NCBI GenBank assembly: GCA_944323825.1
Contig: CALUTY010000016.1
Coordinates: forward strand, 1 to 64,000
Source of the DNA: an uncultured Bacteroidales bacterium
Lineage (GTDB): Bacteria > Bacteroidota > Bacteroidia > Bacteroidales > UBA932
Length of the DNA: 64,000 nt
Direction: 5' to 3'
The notes beneath the pieces are model-generated. The model did no database searches. It was not told the origin of the DNA and saw only the letters and a program-made list of their open reading frames with translations. Below, in pieces: positions 36,011 to 45,142 of this stretch (within the stretch, counting starts at the first letter, position 1; every line of letters starts with the position of its first letter). Both the position numbers and the translations under genes were made by a program.

Positions 36011-36664
36011 ATGAAAGTCATCAATCTCGGAGAAAGCAATTCAGTCCTCAACAGCTTCATGGCCCAGATGCGGGACAAGGATATCCAGAAGGACCACATG
36101 AGATTCCGCAGAAATCTTGAGAGGGTCGGGGAAATCTTTGCTTACGAAATCAGCAAGACCCTGGACTATTCGGTCAAGAATGTATGTACCCCGCTCGGAA
36201 TAGCGGACATACCGACATATGACGACCGAATCGTCGTGGCCACCATCCTCCGTGCTGGACTGCCTCTGCATCAGGGCATACTGAATTTCTTTGACAATGC
36301 ACAGAATGCTTTCGTAGCGGCATACCGCAAATACGACAAGGGAGATGACTTCCATATAAACATCGAATATGCAAGTTCTCCGGACCTCTCCGGCAAGACC
36401 CTCATCCTCGCCGACACCATGCTTGCCACCGGAGCCTCCCTTGAAATCACCTACAACAGGCTCTGCGAGAACGGCGAACCGGTCCACACCCATCTGGTCT
36501 GCCCTGTATCAAGCGTCTACGCCGTGGATTATATCAAGAAACACCTTCCTTCCGACAAGGTGACCCTCTGGGTAGCCGCCATCGACGAGGAACTCACCAC
36601 CCACTCCTACATCGTCCCCGGCCTCGGTGACGCGGGCGACCTCGCCTACGGAGAAAAAATCTGA
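36011..36664 (+). CDS. upp: Uracil phosphoribosyltransferase
   Basis: A 217-residue type-I phosphoribosyltransferase that makes UMP from uracil and PRPP in pyrimidine salvage. The PRPP loop LILADTMLATGAS and the RAGLPLHQG segment are characteristic of the UPRTase family, as is the C-terminal PGLGDAGDLAYGE. It is a single gene with its own promoter, convergent with rpoN 38 bases away. Confidence 0.93.
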   Translation: MKVINLGESNSVLNSFMAQMRDKDIQKDHMRFRRNLERVGEIFAYEISKTLDYSVKNVCTPLGIADIPTYDDRIVVATILRAGLPLHQGILNFFDNAQNAFVAAYRKYDKGDDFHINIEYASSPDLSGKTLILADTMLATGASLEITYNRLCENGEPVHTHLVCPVSSVYAVDYIKKHLPSDKVTLWVAAIDEELTTHSYIVPGLGDAGDLAYGEKI

Positions 36665-36701
36665 GTGCAAGTGCAACGCCGAAATCTCCGCCGCTCCGGT
36701 T

Positions 36702-38114
36702 TCAGAGCTCTTTGCGGAGGCGGGCCTTCGGAATATTAAGCTGATCCCTGTACTTCGCAATCGTCCTCCTCGCCACCTTGTATCCCCTCTTGTTCATTTC
36801 ATCCACAAGCTGGTCATCGGTGAGGGGCTTGCGCTTGTCCTCGGCATCGACGCATTCCTGGAGAGCCTTTTTGATCTCACGGGTGGAAACCTCCTCTCCA
36901 TCCTGGTTTTCAAGGCCTTCAGAGAAGAAATATTTGAGGGAATAGATTCCGAAAGGAGTTTCTATGTATTTACTGTTGACCACTCTGGAAATGGTGGATA
37001 TGTCAAAGCCTGTCCTTTCGGCTATATCCTTTAGGACCATAGGCTTGAGATGGGTTTCGTCACCGTCCTTGAAATATTCCTTCTGATAGTCGAGGATGGC
37101 CTTCATGGTGCTTTCAAGGGTATTGTGCCTCTGCTTTATGGCCTCGACGAACCATTTGGCGGAGTCCAGCTTCTTCTTGACGAAGGTCGCTGCCTCCTTC
37201 TTCTCGCGCTCGGAAGAATTGGCGGCCTCCATGAGGATATTGGCATACTTGCGGTTGACACGGAGCTCCGGGATGGAGAAGCGGGGCATGGTCAGCTTCA
37301 GTTCCCCGTTTTCCAAGGTGAGGACAAAGTCAGGGACTATCTGCTGTGCCTGGTCATTGTAGGAATCATCTATCTGGCCGCCAGGAGAAGGATTGAGCTT
37401 CAGAATCTTGGCCATTGCAGCCTTCATTTCCTGCTCTGATATGCCCATCTTCCCCATTATCTTCTGGAAATGCTTGTTGGTGAACTCCACGAAATGGCTC
37501 TGGAGTATCTTTTCGGCATTGACCACATCCGGGGTGCGCTTCAGATTGCGGATCTGAAGGAGAAGGCATTCGCGCAGATCCCTTGCACCGACTCCGGCCG
37601 GCTCAAACTCCTGGATCACACGGAGCATGTCAAGCACCTCATTTTCATCTGTTTCTATGCCGGCACGGAAAGCGAGGTCGTCCACAAGACTGGATATGTC
37701 CCTCCTGAGATAGCCGTCATCGTCGAGGCTGCCTATGATGAAGGCGGCCACGGCATGCTGATGCTCTGTGAGATTGCGGAAGCCGAGCTGGTCCATCAGG
37801 CTCTGTGTGAAACTTTCCTTGACTGAAAACGTATTGTACTGCGGACGCTCGTCCTTCCCGTAGTTGTTGACCCTGAGCTTGTAGCTCGGAATGGAATCAT
37901 CCTCCTTGTAGTCCGAGAGGGACACTTCGCGAGGACCGTCCTCGGAATCCTCCGACTCCTTGGCGACACTTTCGTCAAGAACCGGATTTTCCTCCAGCTC
38001 CTTCCTTATGCGCTGCTCCAGCTCCTGGGTGGGGAGCTCTATAAGCTTTATGGTCTGTATCTGCAGCGGCGACAGCTTCTGCGTCTGTTTCAGTTCAAGT
38101 CCTTGTTTCAGCAT
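36702..38114 (-). CDS. rpoN: RNA polymerase sigma-54 factor
   Basis: The ATG at 38114 (MLKQGLELKQTQKLSPLQ) gives 470 residues; longer frames reach into the upstream SPOR gene. The N-terminal glutamine-rich activator region, the acidic region, the core-binding domain, the HTH (KDIAERTGFDISTISRVVNSK) and the RpoN box (ARRTIAKYRDQLNI) are all present. It recognises -24/-12 promoters and needs enhancer-binding activators. It is the last gene of a three-gene unit with the LEA14-like and SPOR genes. Confidence 0.95.
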   Translation of the reverse strand: MLKQGLELKQTQKLSPLQIQTIKLIELPTQELEQRIRKELEENPVLDESVAKESEDSEDGPREVSLSDYKEDDSIPSYKLRVNNYGKDERPQYNTFSVKESFTQSLMDQLGFRNLTEHQHAVAAFIIGSLDDDGYLRRDISSLVDDLAFRAGIETDENEVLDMLRVIQEFEPAGVGARDLRECLLLQIRNLKRTPDVVNAEKILQSHFVEFTNKHFQKIMGKMGISEQEMKAAMAKILKLNPSPGGQIDDSYNDQAQQIVPDFVLTLENGELKLTMPRFSIPELRVNRKYANILMEAANSSEREKKEAATFVKKKLDSAKWFVEAIKQRHNTLESTMKAILDYQKEYFKDGDETHLKPMVLKDIAERTGFDISTISRVVNSKYIETPFGIYSLKYFFSEGLENQDGEEVSTREIKKALQECVDAEDKRKPLTDDQLVDEMNKRGYKVARRTIAKYRDQLNIPKARLRKEL

Positions 38115-38133
38115 GGCACGGCAGTTTAGAAAA

Positions 38134-38802
38134 TCACAAAGACACTCCTTCAGGAAGCCGGTAAAGCACCTGGACCGTATCCGCTGTGACAGCATTTGAC
38201 TTGTCCACGACCGGATAGTTGATGCCCTTCTCCTTGACAATGAATGCCGCCGGGAACTCCCCGCGGATCTGCTTCAGAAGCTGCATGGCCTCCGACTTGG
38301 TGCGGAAGTCTCCCACAGTGACCTTGAAATAGGGGTTGACATAGCTCCTGTAGGCAGGCACATCATGATACTGTGCGACAAACCTGTCCATCACGGCCTG
38401 GGACTCGTCCCTCGATGTCCTCTTGTTGTCAAAGAATATACGGACCCTGTATCCGCTTATCTGTCTGGAAGAATTGGCGGCAAAATGCGCATTCATGGAC
38501 TGCAGGATGTCCCCGGACTGGTGGACGGTCACATCCGCCGCATCCCCCTTCGTCCTGGACGGCAGCTCCATGAATATGTTCTTCCCGGCAAGCAGGGTAT
38601 CTGCAGCAGGGGCAGGCACATATATTATGGAATCCTTCAGTGCATATCCCTCCGGCACTATGTATGCACCCGTCGAATCCCTCTCCGGGAATACCGGCCC
38701 GGCTTCTTCAGTCCCGTATACGGACTGGGAGAATGCCGGCAGGGAAAGGACCGCCATGAGAGGCAGCATTGCAATGCACGCTATTATCCTGTTCATCTCC
38801 AT
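38134..38802 (-). CDS. SPOR domain-containing secreted protein
   Basis: The product is 222 residues, with a signal peptide ending near SLPAFSQ and a C-terminal SPOR domain (~115-195; RVRIFFDNKRTSRDESQAVM, PYFKVTVGDFRTKSEAMQLL). SPOR domains bind denuded glycan strands of peptidoglycan, especially at the division site. The middle is unstructured-looking. An ATG six bases later (38796) is an alternative start. It is spaced 9 bases after the LEA14-like gene and 19 bases before rpoN, so all three are likely co-transcribed. Confidence 0.85.
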   Translation of the reverse strand: MEMNRIIACIAMLPLMAVLSLPAFSQSVYGTEEAGPVFPERDSTGAYIVPEGYALKDSIIYVPAPAADTLLAGKNIFMELPSRTKGDAADVTVHQSGDILQSMNAHFAANSSRQISGYRVRIFFDNKRTSRDESQAVMDRFVAQYHDVPAYRSYVNPYFKVTVGDFRTKSEAMQLLKQIRGEFPAAFIVKEKGINYPVVDKSNAVTADTVQVLYRLPEGVSL

Positions 38803-38811
38803 AACTCACAT

Positions 38812-39327
38812 TTACATGAAAAAATCAGATATCCCCATGTCCTTCAGTGCAGAACTGTCTTTCAGGAAGGATGAAAGCGGCACCTTTTCCAATGTCACAC
38901 GCTTTGACACACCTTTCCTTACCCTGACCTTCAATGACACATCGGCCGTCACACTGCCCATGTCCAGACTCCGGACCATCGGTACAAGCTCCAGCAGGGA
39001 AATGGAATTGTCAAGGGAAAATGTCACCTTCACAGGGCATTCGGACATTGTCCTGCCCTCTATGCTTACCGGCTCGGCGGAGAATGTCCCCAAACTTCTG
39101 TCTTCAAGCAATATGCGTCCTGTGATATCTGAGAGGGTCATCGGAGCGGCAGGGTTGTCCACCCCGACTGAAAGTGCGGCTTCGGCGCCCCTCAGACCTT
39201 TGAGGGAGACGGATTCCACCCTGCAAGAAACTATTCTTATATCCTTGAAATTGGCACATCCCTGAACCAGGAACGCGGCCAGGACGGCAATCAGCAATAT
39301 TGATCTTCCTTTCAGAATTTTTCCCAT
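38812..39327 (-). CDS. LEA14-like (LEA type 2) lipoprotein
   Basis: A 171-residue protein with a lipoprotein signal ending LVQGC at residue 24. The remainder resembles the LEA14 beta-sandwich (VGVDNPAAPMTLSDITGRILLE and the later CPVKVTFSLDN). Members are common in Bacteroidota next to SPOR and rpoN genes; their role is not known. First gene of the LEA14-SPOR-rpoN unit. Confidence 0.78.
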   Translation of the reverse strand: MGKILKGRSILLIAVLAAFLVQGCANFKDIRIVSCRVESVSLKGLRGAEAALSVGVDNPAAPMTLSDITGRILLEDRSLGTFSAEPVSIEGRTMSECPVKVTFSLDNSISLLELVPMVRSLDMGSVTADVSLKVRVRKGVSKRVTLEKVPLSSFLKDSSALKDMGISDFFM

Positions 39328-39346
39328 ATCAATCTATACATCCTTG

Positions 39347-39376
39347 CAAAGATACGAAACAGTTTTAATTTTTCTA
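39347..39376 (-). promoter_or_regulatory. Promoter of the LEA14-SPOR-rpoN operon
   Basis: Minus-strand TATCTTTG (39354-39347) is a consensus -7 box; TTAG 19 bases upstream is a near-match to the -33 box. It overlaps the divergent miaB promoter region. Confidence 0.6.
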
Positions 39377-39395
39377 ATTAAAAAGCTTATATTTG
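39364..39395 (+). promoter_or_regulatory. Promoter of miaB
   Basis: TATATTTG at 39388-39395 is a consensus -7 box, with TTTA at 39364-39367 as a near-match -33 box 20 bases away. It lies back to back with the LEA14 promoter. Confidence 0.6.
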
Positions 39396-39435
39396 TCCCC
39401 GGCAGGCCGGTCTGCGCCTGCTGAGCCAAAACAAC

Positions 39436-40842
39436 ATGAAACAGATGACAGGATATACGGAAAATACGGAAATGAGCCGTGGGAAGACGGGCGGGAAGGT
39501 ATATATCGAAACATACGGATGCCAGATGAATGTGAACGACAGCGAAGTGATGCTGTCGATTCTGCAGGATGAGGGATATGTCCGGACGGAAGAAATCGGA
39601 GAGGCAGACGTGATACTCGCGAACACCTGCTCCATAAGGGACAATGCGGAGCAGCGCATCTGGGGACGAATCGAACAGTTCCGGCTGCAGAAGAAGAACC
39701 GGGACAATGTCATCATCGGCATCACCGGCTGCATGGCGGAAAGGCTGAAGGACAGGCTGCTCGACAATCATGTCGTGGACATAGTGGCGGGACCGGACTC
39801 ATACAGGGACCTGCCGAGGATGCTGAAAGCCGTGACGCCCGATAGCCCGCAGATCAATGTGCTTCTTTCCCACGAGGAAACATACGCTGACATCACCCCT
39901 GTCAGGATGGACAAGAACGGGGTGTCGGCATTCATATCCATAATGCGGGGCTGCAACAATGTATGCTCATACTGCGTGGTGCCGTACACAAGGGGGGCTG
40001 AAAGGAGCCGCGATCCGAAGACCATAATACGCGAGGCGGAAGACCTGTTCAGCAGAGGCTACAAGGAAGTGTGCCTTCTCGGGCAGAATGTGGATTCCTA
40101 TTTCTGGAAAGACCCTGACACGGCGGACAATGACATGAATTTCGCCCAGCTGCTTGAGGCCGTGGCGAAAATCAGTCCCGAGTTCAGGGTGCGCTTCTCG
40201 ACTTCGCATCCGAAAGACATCAGCGACGAGGTCATATATACTATGGCGATGTACGACAACATCTGCAGCCACATACATCTTCCGGTGCAGTCCGGAAGCA
40301 ATGCCATGCTCGAAAAGATGAGGAGGAAATACACGAGGGAATGGTATCTCGAAAGGGTGAGGAAGATAAGGAGCGTCATCCCGGACTGCGGCATCACCAC
40401 CGATGTGATCGCGGGATTCTGCGGGGAAACCGAGGAAGACCACAGGGACACCCTCTCCCTCATGGAAGAGGTGGGATTCGACTCCGCATTCATGTTCCAG
40501 TACTCAGAAAGGCCGGGCACCCTCGCGGCAAGGAAATATCCTGACGATGTGCCGGAAGAGGTCAAGACCAGAAGGCTCAACGAAATCATCGCCCTGCAGA
40601 ACAGGCTGAGCCTGGAAAGCAACAGAAAGGAAATAGGCAAGGTGCACAGGGTGCTCATCGAAGGGACATCCAAGCGGAACAGCGGTGAACTGTTCGGCCG
40701 GGCCGGAAACAACAAGGTCTGCGTATTCCCCGCCGAAGGGCACAAGACCGGAGAATATGTGGATGTAGAGGTACTATCCTGCACTTCTGCCACCCTCATC
40801 TCCAGGCTATGCAGCACGGGGAAGGTATCCGGAAAAGAATGA
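39436..40842 (+). CDS. miaB: tRNA 2-methylthio-N6-isopentenyladenosine synthase
   Basis: A 468-residue radical SAM methylthiotransferase. The N-terminal domain has the auxiliary cluster cysteines Cys29 (YGCQMN), Cys65 (NTCSI) and Cys99 (TGCMAE), the radical SAM cluster is C173-NNV-C177-SY-C180, and a C-terminal TRAM domain ends the protein. It adds a methylthio group to i6A37 of tRNAs that read UNN codons. cls follows after 22 bases. Confidence 0.95.
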   Translation: MKQMTGYTENTEMSRGKTGGKVYIETYGCQMNVNDSEVMLSILQDEGYVRTEEIGEADVILANTCSIRDNAEQRIWGRIEQFRLQKKNRDNVIIGITGCMAERLKDRLLDNHVVDIVAGPDSYRDLPRMLKAVTPDSPQINVLLSHEETYADITPVRMDKNGVSAFISIMRGCNNVCSYCVVPYTRGAERSRDPKTIIREAEDLFSRGYKEVCLLGQNVDSYFWKDPDTADNDMNFAQLLEAVAKISPEFRVRFSTSHPKDISDEVIYTMAMYDNICSHIHLPVQSGSNAMLEKMRRKYTREWYLERVRKIRSVIPDCGITTDVIAGFCGETEEDHRDTLSLMEEVGFDSAFMFQYSERPGTLAARKYPDDVPEEVKTRRLNEIIALQNRLSLESNRKEIGKVHRVLIEGTSKRNSGELFGRAGNNKVCVFPAEGHKTGEYVDVEVLSCTSATLISRLCSTGKVSGKE

Positions 40843-40864
40843 CAGACCAACCTGACCCAAGCCT

Positions 40865-42307
40865 ATGTTCGAGACTCTCAATCCTGTATGGTCCATCCTT
40901 TTTCTGCTGATAATCATCGGCATGCTGCTGGTGGTGATTACAGATGAAAGGGATTCCGGCAAGAAGATAGCATGGATACTGATTATCGTGCTCCTGCCCA
41001 TCGTAGGTATCACGTTCTACATCATGCTTGGCTTCGACATCAGAAGGACCAGGCTGTTCAACACAAGAAGGAGGGATTTTCTGAAATTCTTCCACACCAG
41101 GGCGGACATGAGGACAAGAAGGCTCCTTTACGGGGACACCGCCTTCAACAAGGTGAAGGAAGAATACAGGGAACTCGCCACGCTCCTTTCAAAGAGCAAC
41201 GGCACATCGGTCACGGACAATAACGGGATTGAGATCATAACATCGGGCAAACGCAAGTTCGAAGCCCTGACCGAGGACATCCGGAATGCCAGGCATCATA
41301 TACATGTGGAGTATTTCCTCTTCAAGAAGGACAAGGGCAGCAAGATGATAAAGAAGCTGCTCATGCAGAAGGCAAGGGAGGGAGTGAAGGTCCGTTTCAT
41401 ATACGAAAACATCGCCAACATCAACATCAGGCCGAGATATTTCAAGGAAATGAAGAAGGCGGGGGTGGATGTTGTTTCGTTCACTGACCCGAAATTCTCG
41501 ATACTCAGGCTCAGCGCCCTTCTCAACTACCGCGACCACAGGAAGATAGTGGTGATAGACGGGAAGATCGGCTACACCGGAGGGATGAACATCAGCGACG
41601 ACTATTTCATCCGCTGGAGGGACACCCACATGAGAATCACGGGCAATGCGGTTTCGAGCCTCCAGTACAGCTTCATGACATCATTCATCAATTCCGGGGG
41701 CAGGATGGATGACGATTTTTCGGAATATTTTCCTGTACACATGAAACAGCCCGGCAATGACATACTCATGCAGATAGCCCCGGACGAGCCTGACGACAAA
41801 TGGCCGATCCTGCAGATGGCGGCGGTATGGGCAGTGGAACATGCCAAGGAGTACATCTACATCCAGACCCCGTATTTCGTGCCGCCGGAGCCGCTGATAC
41901 TTGCGCTGAAGACAGCAGCGCTGAAAGGGACCGATGTGCGGCTGATGCTTCCGCAGAAACCGGACTCGGTGTATATGGGCCCTGCCAACAGGTCGTATTA
42001 CAAGGAATGCCTCGAAGCCGGAATAAGGATATACGAATGGACGGGGACATTCATCCACTCCAAGACAATAGTTGCGGACGATTACCTTTCAGTGATAGGC
42101 TCCGCCAATATGGACTTCAGAAGCCTCGAAATCAATTATGAGGTCAATTCCTACATCTACAGCAAGGACATAGCCCTCGCCAACAAGGCCATCTTCTTCC
42201 GTGACATGAAGCAGTGCAGGGAAATAACCCTCCGCCAATGGAAGCAGCGCCCCCTGCACAGCAAGCTCGGACAGTCAATCATGCAGCTTTTCGCGCCTAT
42301 TTTATAA
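40865..42307 (+). CDS. cls: Cardiolipin synthase
   Basis: A 480-residue phospholipase-D-type enzyme. Two N-terminal membrane helices (about 8-25 and 37-55) precede two HKD motifs: H225-x-K227 (YRDHRKIVVID) and H398-x-K400 (FIHSKTIVADD), each followed by a GS/GG-N element. It condenses two phosphatidylglycerols into cardiolipin at the inner membrane. The gene runs 22 bases behind miaB and its last six bases overlap the convergent M23 peptidase gene. Confidence 0.93.
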   Translation: MFETLNPVWSILFLLIIIGMLLVVITDERDSGKKIAWILIIVLLPIVGITFYIMLGFDIRRTRLFNTRRRDFLKFFHTRADMRTRRLLYGDTAFNKVKEEYRELATLLSKSNGTSVTDNNGIEIITSGKRKFEALTEDIRNARHHIHVEYFLFKKDKGSKMIKKLLMQKAREGVKVRFIYENIANINIRPRYFKEMKKAGVDVVSFTDPKFSILRLSALLNYRDHRKIVVIDGKIGYTGGMNISDDYFIRWRDTHMRITGNAVSSLQYSFMTSFINSGGRMDDDFSEYFPVHMKQPGNDILMQIAPDEPDDKWPILQMAAVWAVEHAKEYIYIQTPYFVPPEPLILALKTAALKGTDVRLMLPQKPDSVYMGPANRSYYKECLEAGIRIYEWTGTFIHSKTIVADDYLSVIGSANMDFRSLEINYEVNSYIYSKDIALANKAIFFRDMKQCREITLRQWKQRPLHSKLGQSIMQLFAPIL

Positions 42308-43573
42308 TACCTTCAGCAACTGCTTTGCGACCGGAAGAGCTTCCAAGGAGTCGAGCCTGCGGCTGTAGGCAAGGCACACGGCTTCAAAATCCTCACTGAA
42401 CTCTTTCTTCAGAGGCTCGGCAGGAGGAGATTCCATCTTGAGAGGATTGATCGGGGAACCGTTCTTCCAGACACGGAAATCAAGGTGCGGTCCGGTGCTG
42501 CGGCCCGTGGAGCCGACATAACCGATGACTTCCCCCTGGCGTACCCGCTGGCCCACCTTCAGGCCGGAAGCATATCTCGAAAGATGGAGATAGGCAGTGG
42601 AATAGACGGAATTGTGGCGGATGCGCACCACATTGCCGCCTGCCCCTTCGTTCCTGCGGCTGGTGACCACACCGTCGCCGATGGTCATGACCGGAGTGCC
42701 CGCAGGAGCGGCATAGTCCACACCGGTATGAGGCTGGACACGGCGTGTCACAGGATGCCTCCGGGCGTAAGAGAAGCCTGAACTTATGCGGGAATACTGC
42801 AGCGGAGCCTTCAGAAAGGCCTTTCTCATGCTCTCACCCTTTTCGTTCCAGTATATGTTGCCGCCGTCCCCCTGGTCGAACATCACTGCCGGGAAATCCT
42901 CACCCTGATGGGTGAAAACTGCATATCTCACGGTATCTACCGCTATCACATCACCCTCGCAAGTCTTCTCGTCATAGAATACCCTGAAACGGTCCCCTTT
43001 CTGGAGTCCGAAGAAATCCACAGTCCATGCGTATATGTCCGAAAGGGAAAGGATGAGCAAAGGGGAAACACCGGCCGCGAGCATGTCATTCCAAAGGGAT
43101 GAAGAAATGGTCACATCGGCATACCTGTGCTCAGTGACGACCGGACGGGCCACCTTCCAGACCGAATATGGCGCGGTACACTTGAACACGACACCGTTGA
43201 CCCGGTCCTGCCAATAGACAAGATACTCAAGGGCACCAGTGGAAGACGGGGAATAATATGCCTGATAAGCATTCCCCACCCTGAGCGAGCGGACATCAAA
43301 GACAGTGTCACAGGCCTCGGAAAGCAGATATGCATCCCCTGCGGACATGCCCAGCTTCATAAGCAGGGTGGAAAAGAATTCCCCAGAACGCACGTTCCCG
43401 TCCCTTACAGTCATCTGGGCAGGGTCAAATCCGAACAGGAGGCAAGAATCCGCCTTTTCTGCGGAAGGCACCTGCTCCGTAACACCTTCCTGGCTCCGCC
43501 CGCCTCCGCAGCCGGCAAAAGATAAAGCCGCGGCGATGAAAACCGCGGCGAGTGTCATATTTTTCATGTTCAT
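42302..43573 (-). CDS. M23-family lipoprotein peptidase, altered metal motif
   Basis: The ATG at 43573 gives 423 residues; an ATG at 43567 is an alternative. A lipoprotein signal ends SFAGC. The C-terminal LytM/M23 domain (~290-400) has the first motif HTGVD (His and Asp ligands), YLHLS, and then GPHLDFRV where active enzymes usually have HxH, so the second His of that motif is Asp. The protein may be a cell-wall DD-endopeptidase with an altered ligand set or a non-catalytic regulator of wall hydrolases. It is convergent with cls and divergent from the mraZ cluster. Confidence 0.87.
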   Translation of the reverse strand: MNMKNMTLAAVFIAAALSFAGCGGGRSQEGVTEQVPSAEKADSCLLFGFDPAQMTVRDGNVRSGEFFSTLLMKLGMSAGDAYLLSEACDTVFDVRSLRVGNAYQAYYSPSSTGALEYLVYWQDRVNGVVFKCTAPYSVWKVARPVVTEHRYADVTISSSLWNDMLAAGVSPLLILSLSDIYAWTVDFFGLQKGDRFRVFYDEKTCEGDVIAVDTVRYAVFTHQGEDFPAVMFDQGDGGNIYWNEKGESMRKAFLKAPLQYSRISSGFSYARRHPVTRRVQPHTGVDYAAPAGTPVMTIGDGVVTSRRNEGAGGNVVRIRHNSVYSTAYLHLSRYASGLKVGQRVRQGEVIGYVGSTGRSTGPHLDFRVWKNGSPINPLKMESPPAEPLKKEFSEDFEAVCLAYSRRLDSLEALPVAKQLLKVL

Positions 43574-43648
43574 ACGCAGCCGTTGTTCTTCAGAAAGCAC
43601 AAAGTTAAGGCGAAAAAAGTCAGGCACAAACATTCCCCGACATTTTTG

Positions 43649-43685
43649 TGGAAAATTTTGGAAAATGGTGGAAGAAAGTGGAAAA
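43649..43685 (+). promoter_or_regulatory. Probable MraZ operator: four TGGAA repeats
   Basis: TGGAA occurs at 43649, 43659, 43669 and 43679, exactly 10 bases apart, so all four lie on one face of the helix. Known MraZ operators are TGGGN-type repeats at the same spacing. The array sits directly before the -7 box and mraZ, so MraZ probably represses its own cluster here. Confidence 0.75.
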
Positions 43686-43692
43686 TAATTCG

Positions 43693-43700
43693 TACTTTTG
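43693..43700 (+). promoter_or_regulatory. -7 box of the mraZ (division/cell wall) cluster promoter
   Basis: TACTTTTG fits TAnnTTTG. No TTTG lies at the usual -33 distance; the position is occupied by the TGGAA repeats. The mraZ start is 59 bases downstream. Confidence 0.6.
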
Positions 43701-43759
43701 CGCCGAATGGCTTTGGCATGACAAGGTCCTTTTGCCGGAAGGCATCAAATTTTGTAGAC

Positions 43760-44209
43760 ATGGTAAAATTCATCGGGGAATACAGCGGAAAAATCGACGA
43801 CAAAGGGAGGATGATCTTTCCCTCTGCCTTCAAGAACCTGCTGTCCGATGAAGGCGACATGCGATTCGTGGTCAAGAAGGACATTTATGAAGACTGTCTT
43901 GAAATGTACACATTTTCAGAATGGGAAAGGCAGTCCGAGGTGCTGAAGTCAAAGCTCAACTTCCTTAATAGGGACCATTCGGCCTTCTGGAGAAAATATA
44001 TGCGTGACAGGGCTGTTGTGGAGCCTGACAGCAAGCTTGGCCGCATATCCATCCCTAAAAGGCTGCTGGAGTCTATAGGCGCAGAAAAAGAAGTGGTATT
44101 TTCCGGCAGCGACCACAAGATAGAAATCTGGGCCAAGGAAAAGTTCGGAACCAGTGGCATTTCAAACGAAGAATTCATCTCTCTCGCCGGAACACTGTCC
44201 AATTTATAA
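43760..44209 (+). CDS. mraZ: Transcriptional regulator MraZ
   Basis: The ATG at 43760 gives 149 residues (MVKFIGEYSGKIDDKGRM). Two tandem AbrB/SpoVT-like modules carry the DxxxR signatures DDKGR (residues ~13-17) and DSKLGR (~95). MraZ forms a ring and represses the division and cell-wall cluster by binding repeats upstream of its own gene; four such repeats are seen at 43649-43685. First gene of a 13-gene plus-strand cluster. Confidence 0.93.
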   Translation: MVKFIGEYSGKIDDKGRMIFPSAFKNLLSDEGDMRFVVKKDIYEDCLEMYTFSEWERQSEVLKSKLNFLNRDHSAFWRKYMRDRAVVEPDSKLGRISIPKRLLESIGAEKEVVFSGSDHKIEIWAKEKFGTSGISNEEFISLAGTLSNL

Positions 44210-44224
44210 TGCAGGAGGTGGGAC

Positions 44225-45142
44225 ATGTCTGATTATCACACACCGGTTCTGCTTGAAGAAAGCGTTTCCGCCATCGTCACCGACCCTTCCGGGGTCTATG
44301 CAGACGCCACTTTCGGCGGAGGCGGACATTCTGCAGCCATTCTTTCGAGGCTGTCTCCCGAGGGAAGGCTCATCGCATTCGACAGGGACGCAGACGCATT
44401 GGCCAACAGGCCCGATGACAGCCGCCTTACACTCATACACAACAATTTCAGATTCATTCATAATTTCCTCATATATGAGGGATACGGCGACGGCATCGAC
44501 GGCATCATCGCAGACCTTGGCGTATCCTCGCACCAGTTTGACACCCCGGAAAGGGGATTTTCATTCAGATATGACGCCGCCCTGGACATGAGGATGAACA
44601 CGGAGGGGACGACCACGGCGGCAGACATCCTCAACACGAAGAGCGAGAAGGAGCTGGAAAGGATATTCAGGCTTTATGGGGAAGTGGAAAACAGCGGAAG
44701 GGCTGCGAGGCTGGTGTGCGCTGCGAGGGAGTCTTCGCCGATAATGACCACAGGAGATCTTGAAAAGGCATTGGACGGGGCTCTGCCGCAGTTTGCAAGG
44801 CACAAGGCCCTGGCAAAGATATATCAGGCCCTCAGGATAGAGGTCAACCAGGAAATGAGATCGCTGGAAAAATTCCTTTCCGGGGCTGCGGCATCGCTAA
44901 GGCCGGGAGGAAGGCTTGCCGTAATCACCTATCATTCACTTGAAGACAGGATGGTGAAGAACTTCATCAGGTTAGGGAATGTGGAAGGGAAAGAGGAGAA
45001 AGACCTGTTCGGCCGGATCCAGGCCCCGCTGAAGGCACTGAACAAAAAACCCGTGGTGCCTTCCGAGGAGGAAATCGGAGAGAACACGAGGGCAAGGAGC
45101 GCAAAACTGAGGACAGCGGAGAAAAAGGAGGTGCAACCATGA
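44225..45142 (+). CDS. rsmH: 16S rRNA (cytosine1402-N4)-methyltransferase
   Basis: A 305-residue enzyme, also called MraW. The SAM-binding motif DATFGGGGHS lies at residues ~26-35; IIADLGVSSHQFD and the AVITYHSLEDRMVK motif follow. It methylates N4 of C1402 in the ribosomal P site. An AGGAGG site sits 8 bases before its ATG at 44225. Its last codons overlap the ftsL start by four bases (ATGA). Confidence 0.94.
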   Translation: MSDYHTPVLLEESVSAIVTDPSGVYADATFGGGGHSAAILSRLSPEGRLIAFDRDADALANRPDDSRLTLIHNNFRFIHNFLIYEGYGDGIDGIIADLGVSSHQFDTPERGFSFRYDAALDMRMNTEGTTTAADILNTKSEKELERIFRLYGEVENSGRAARLVCAARESSPIMTTGDLEKALDGALPQFARHKALAKIYQALRIEVNQEMRSLEKFLSGAAASLRPGGRLAVITYHSLEDRMVKNFIRLGNVEGKEEKDLFGRIQAPLKALNKKPVVPSEEEIGENTRARSAKLRTAEKKEVQP

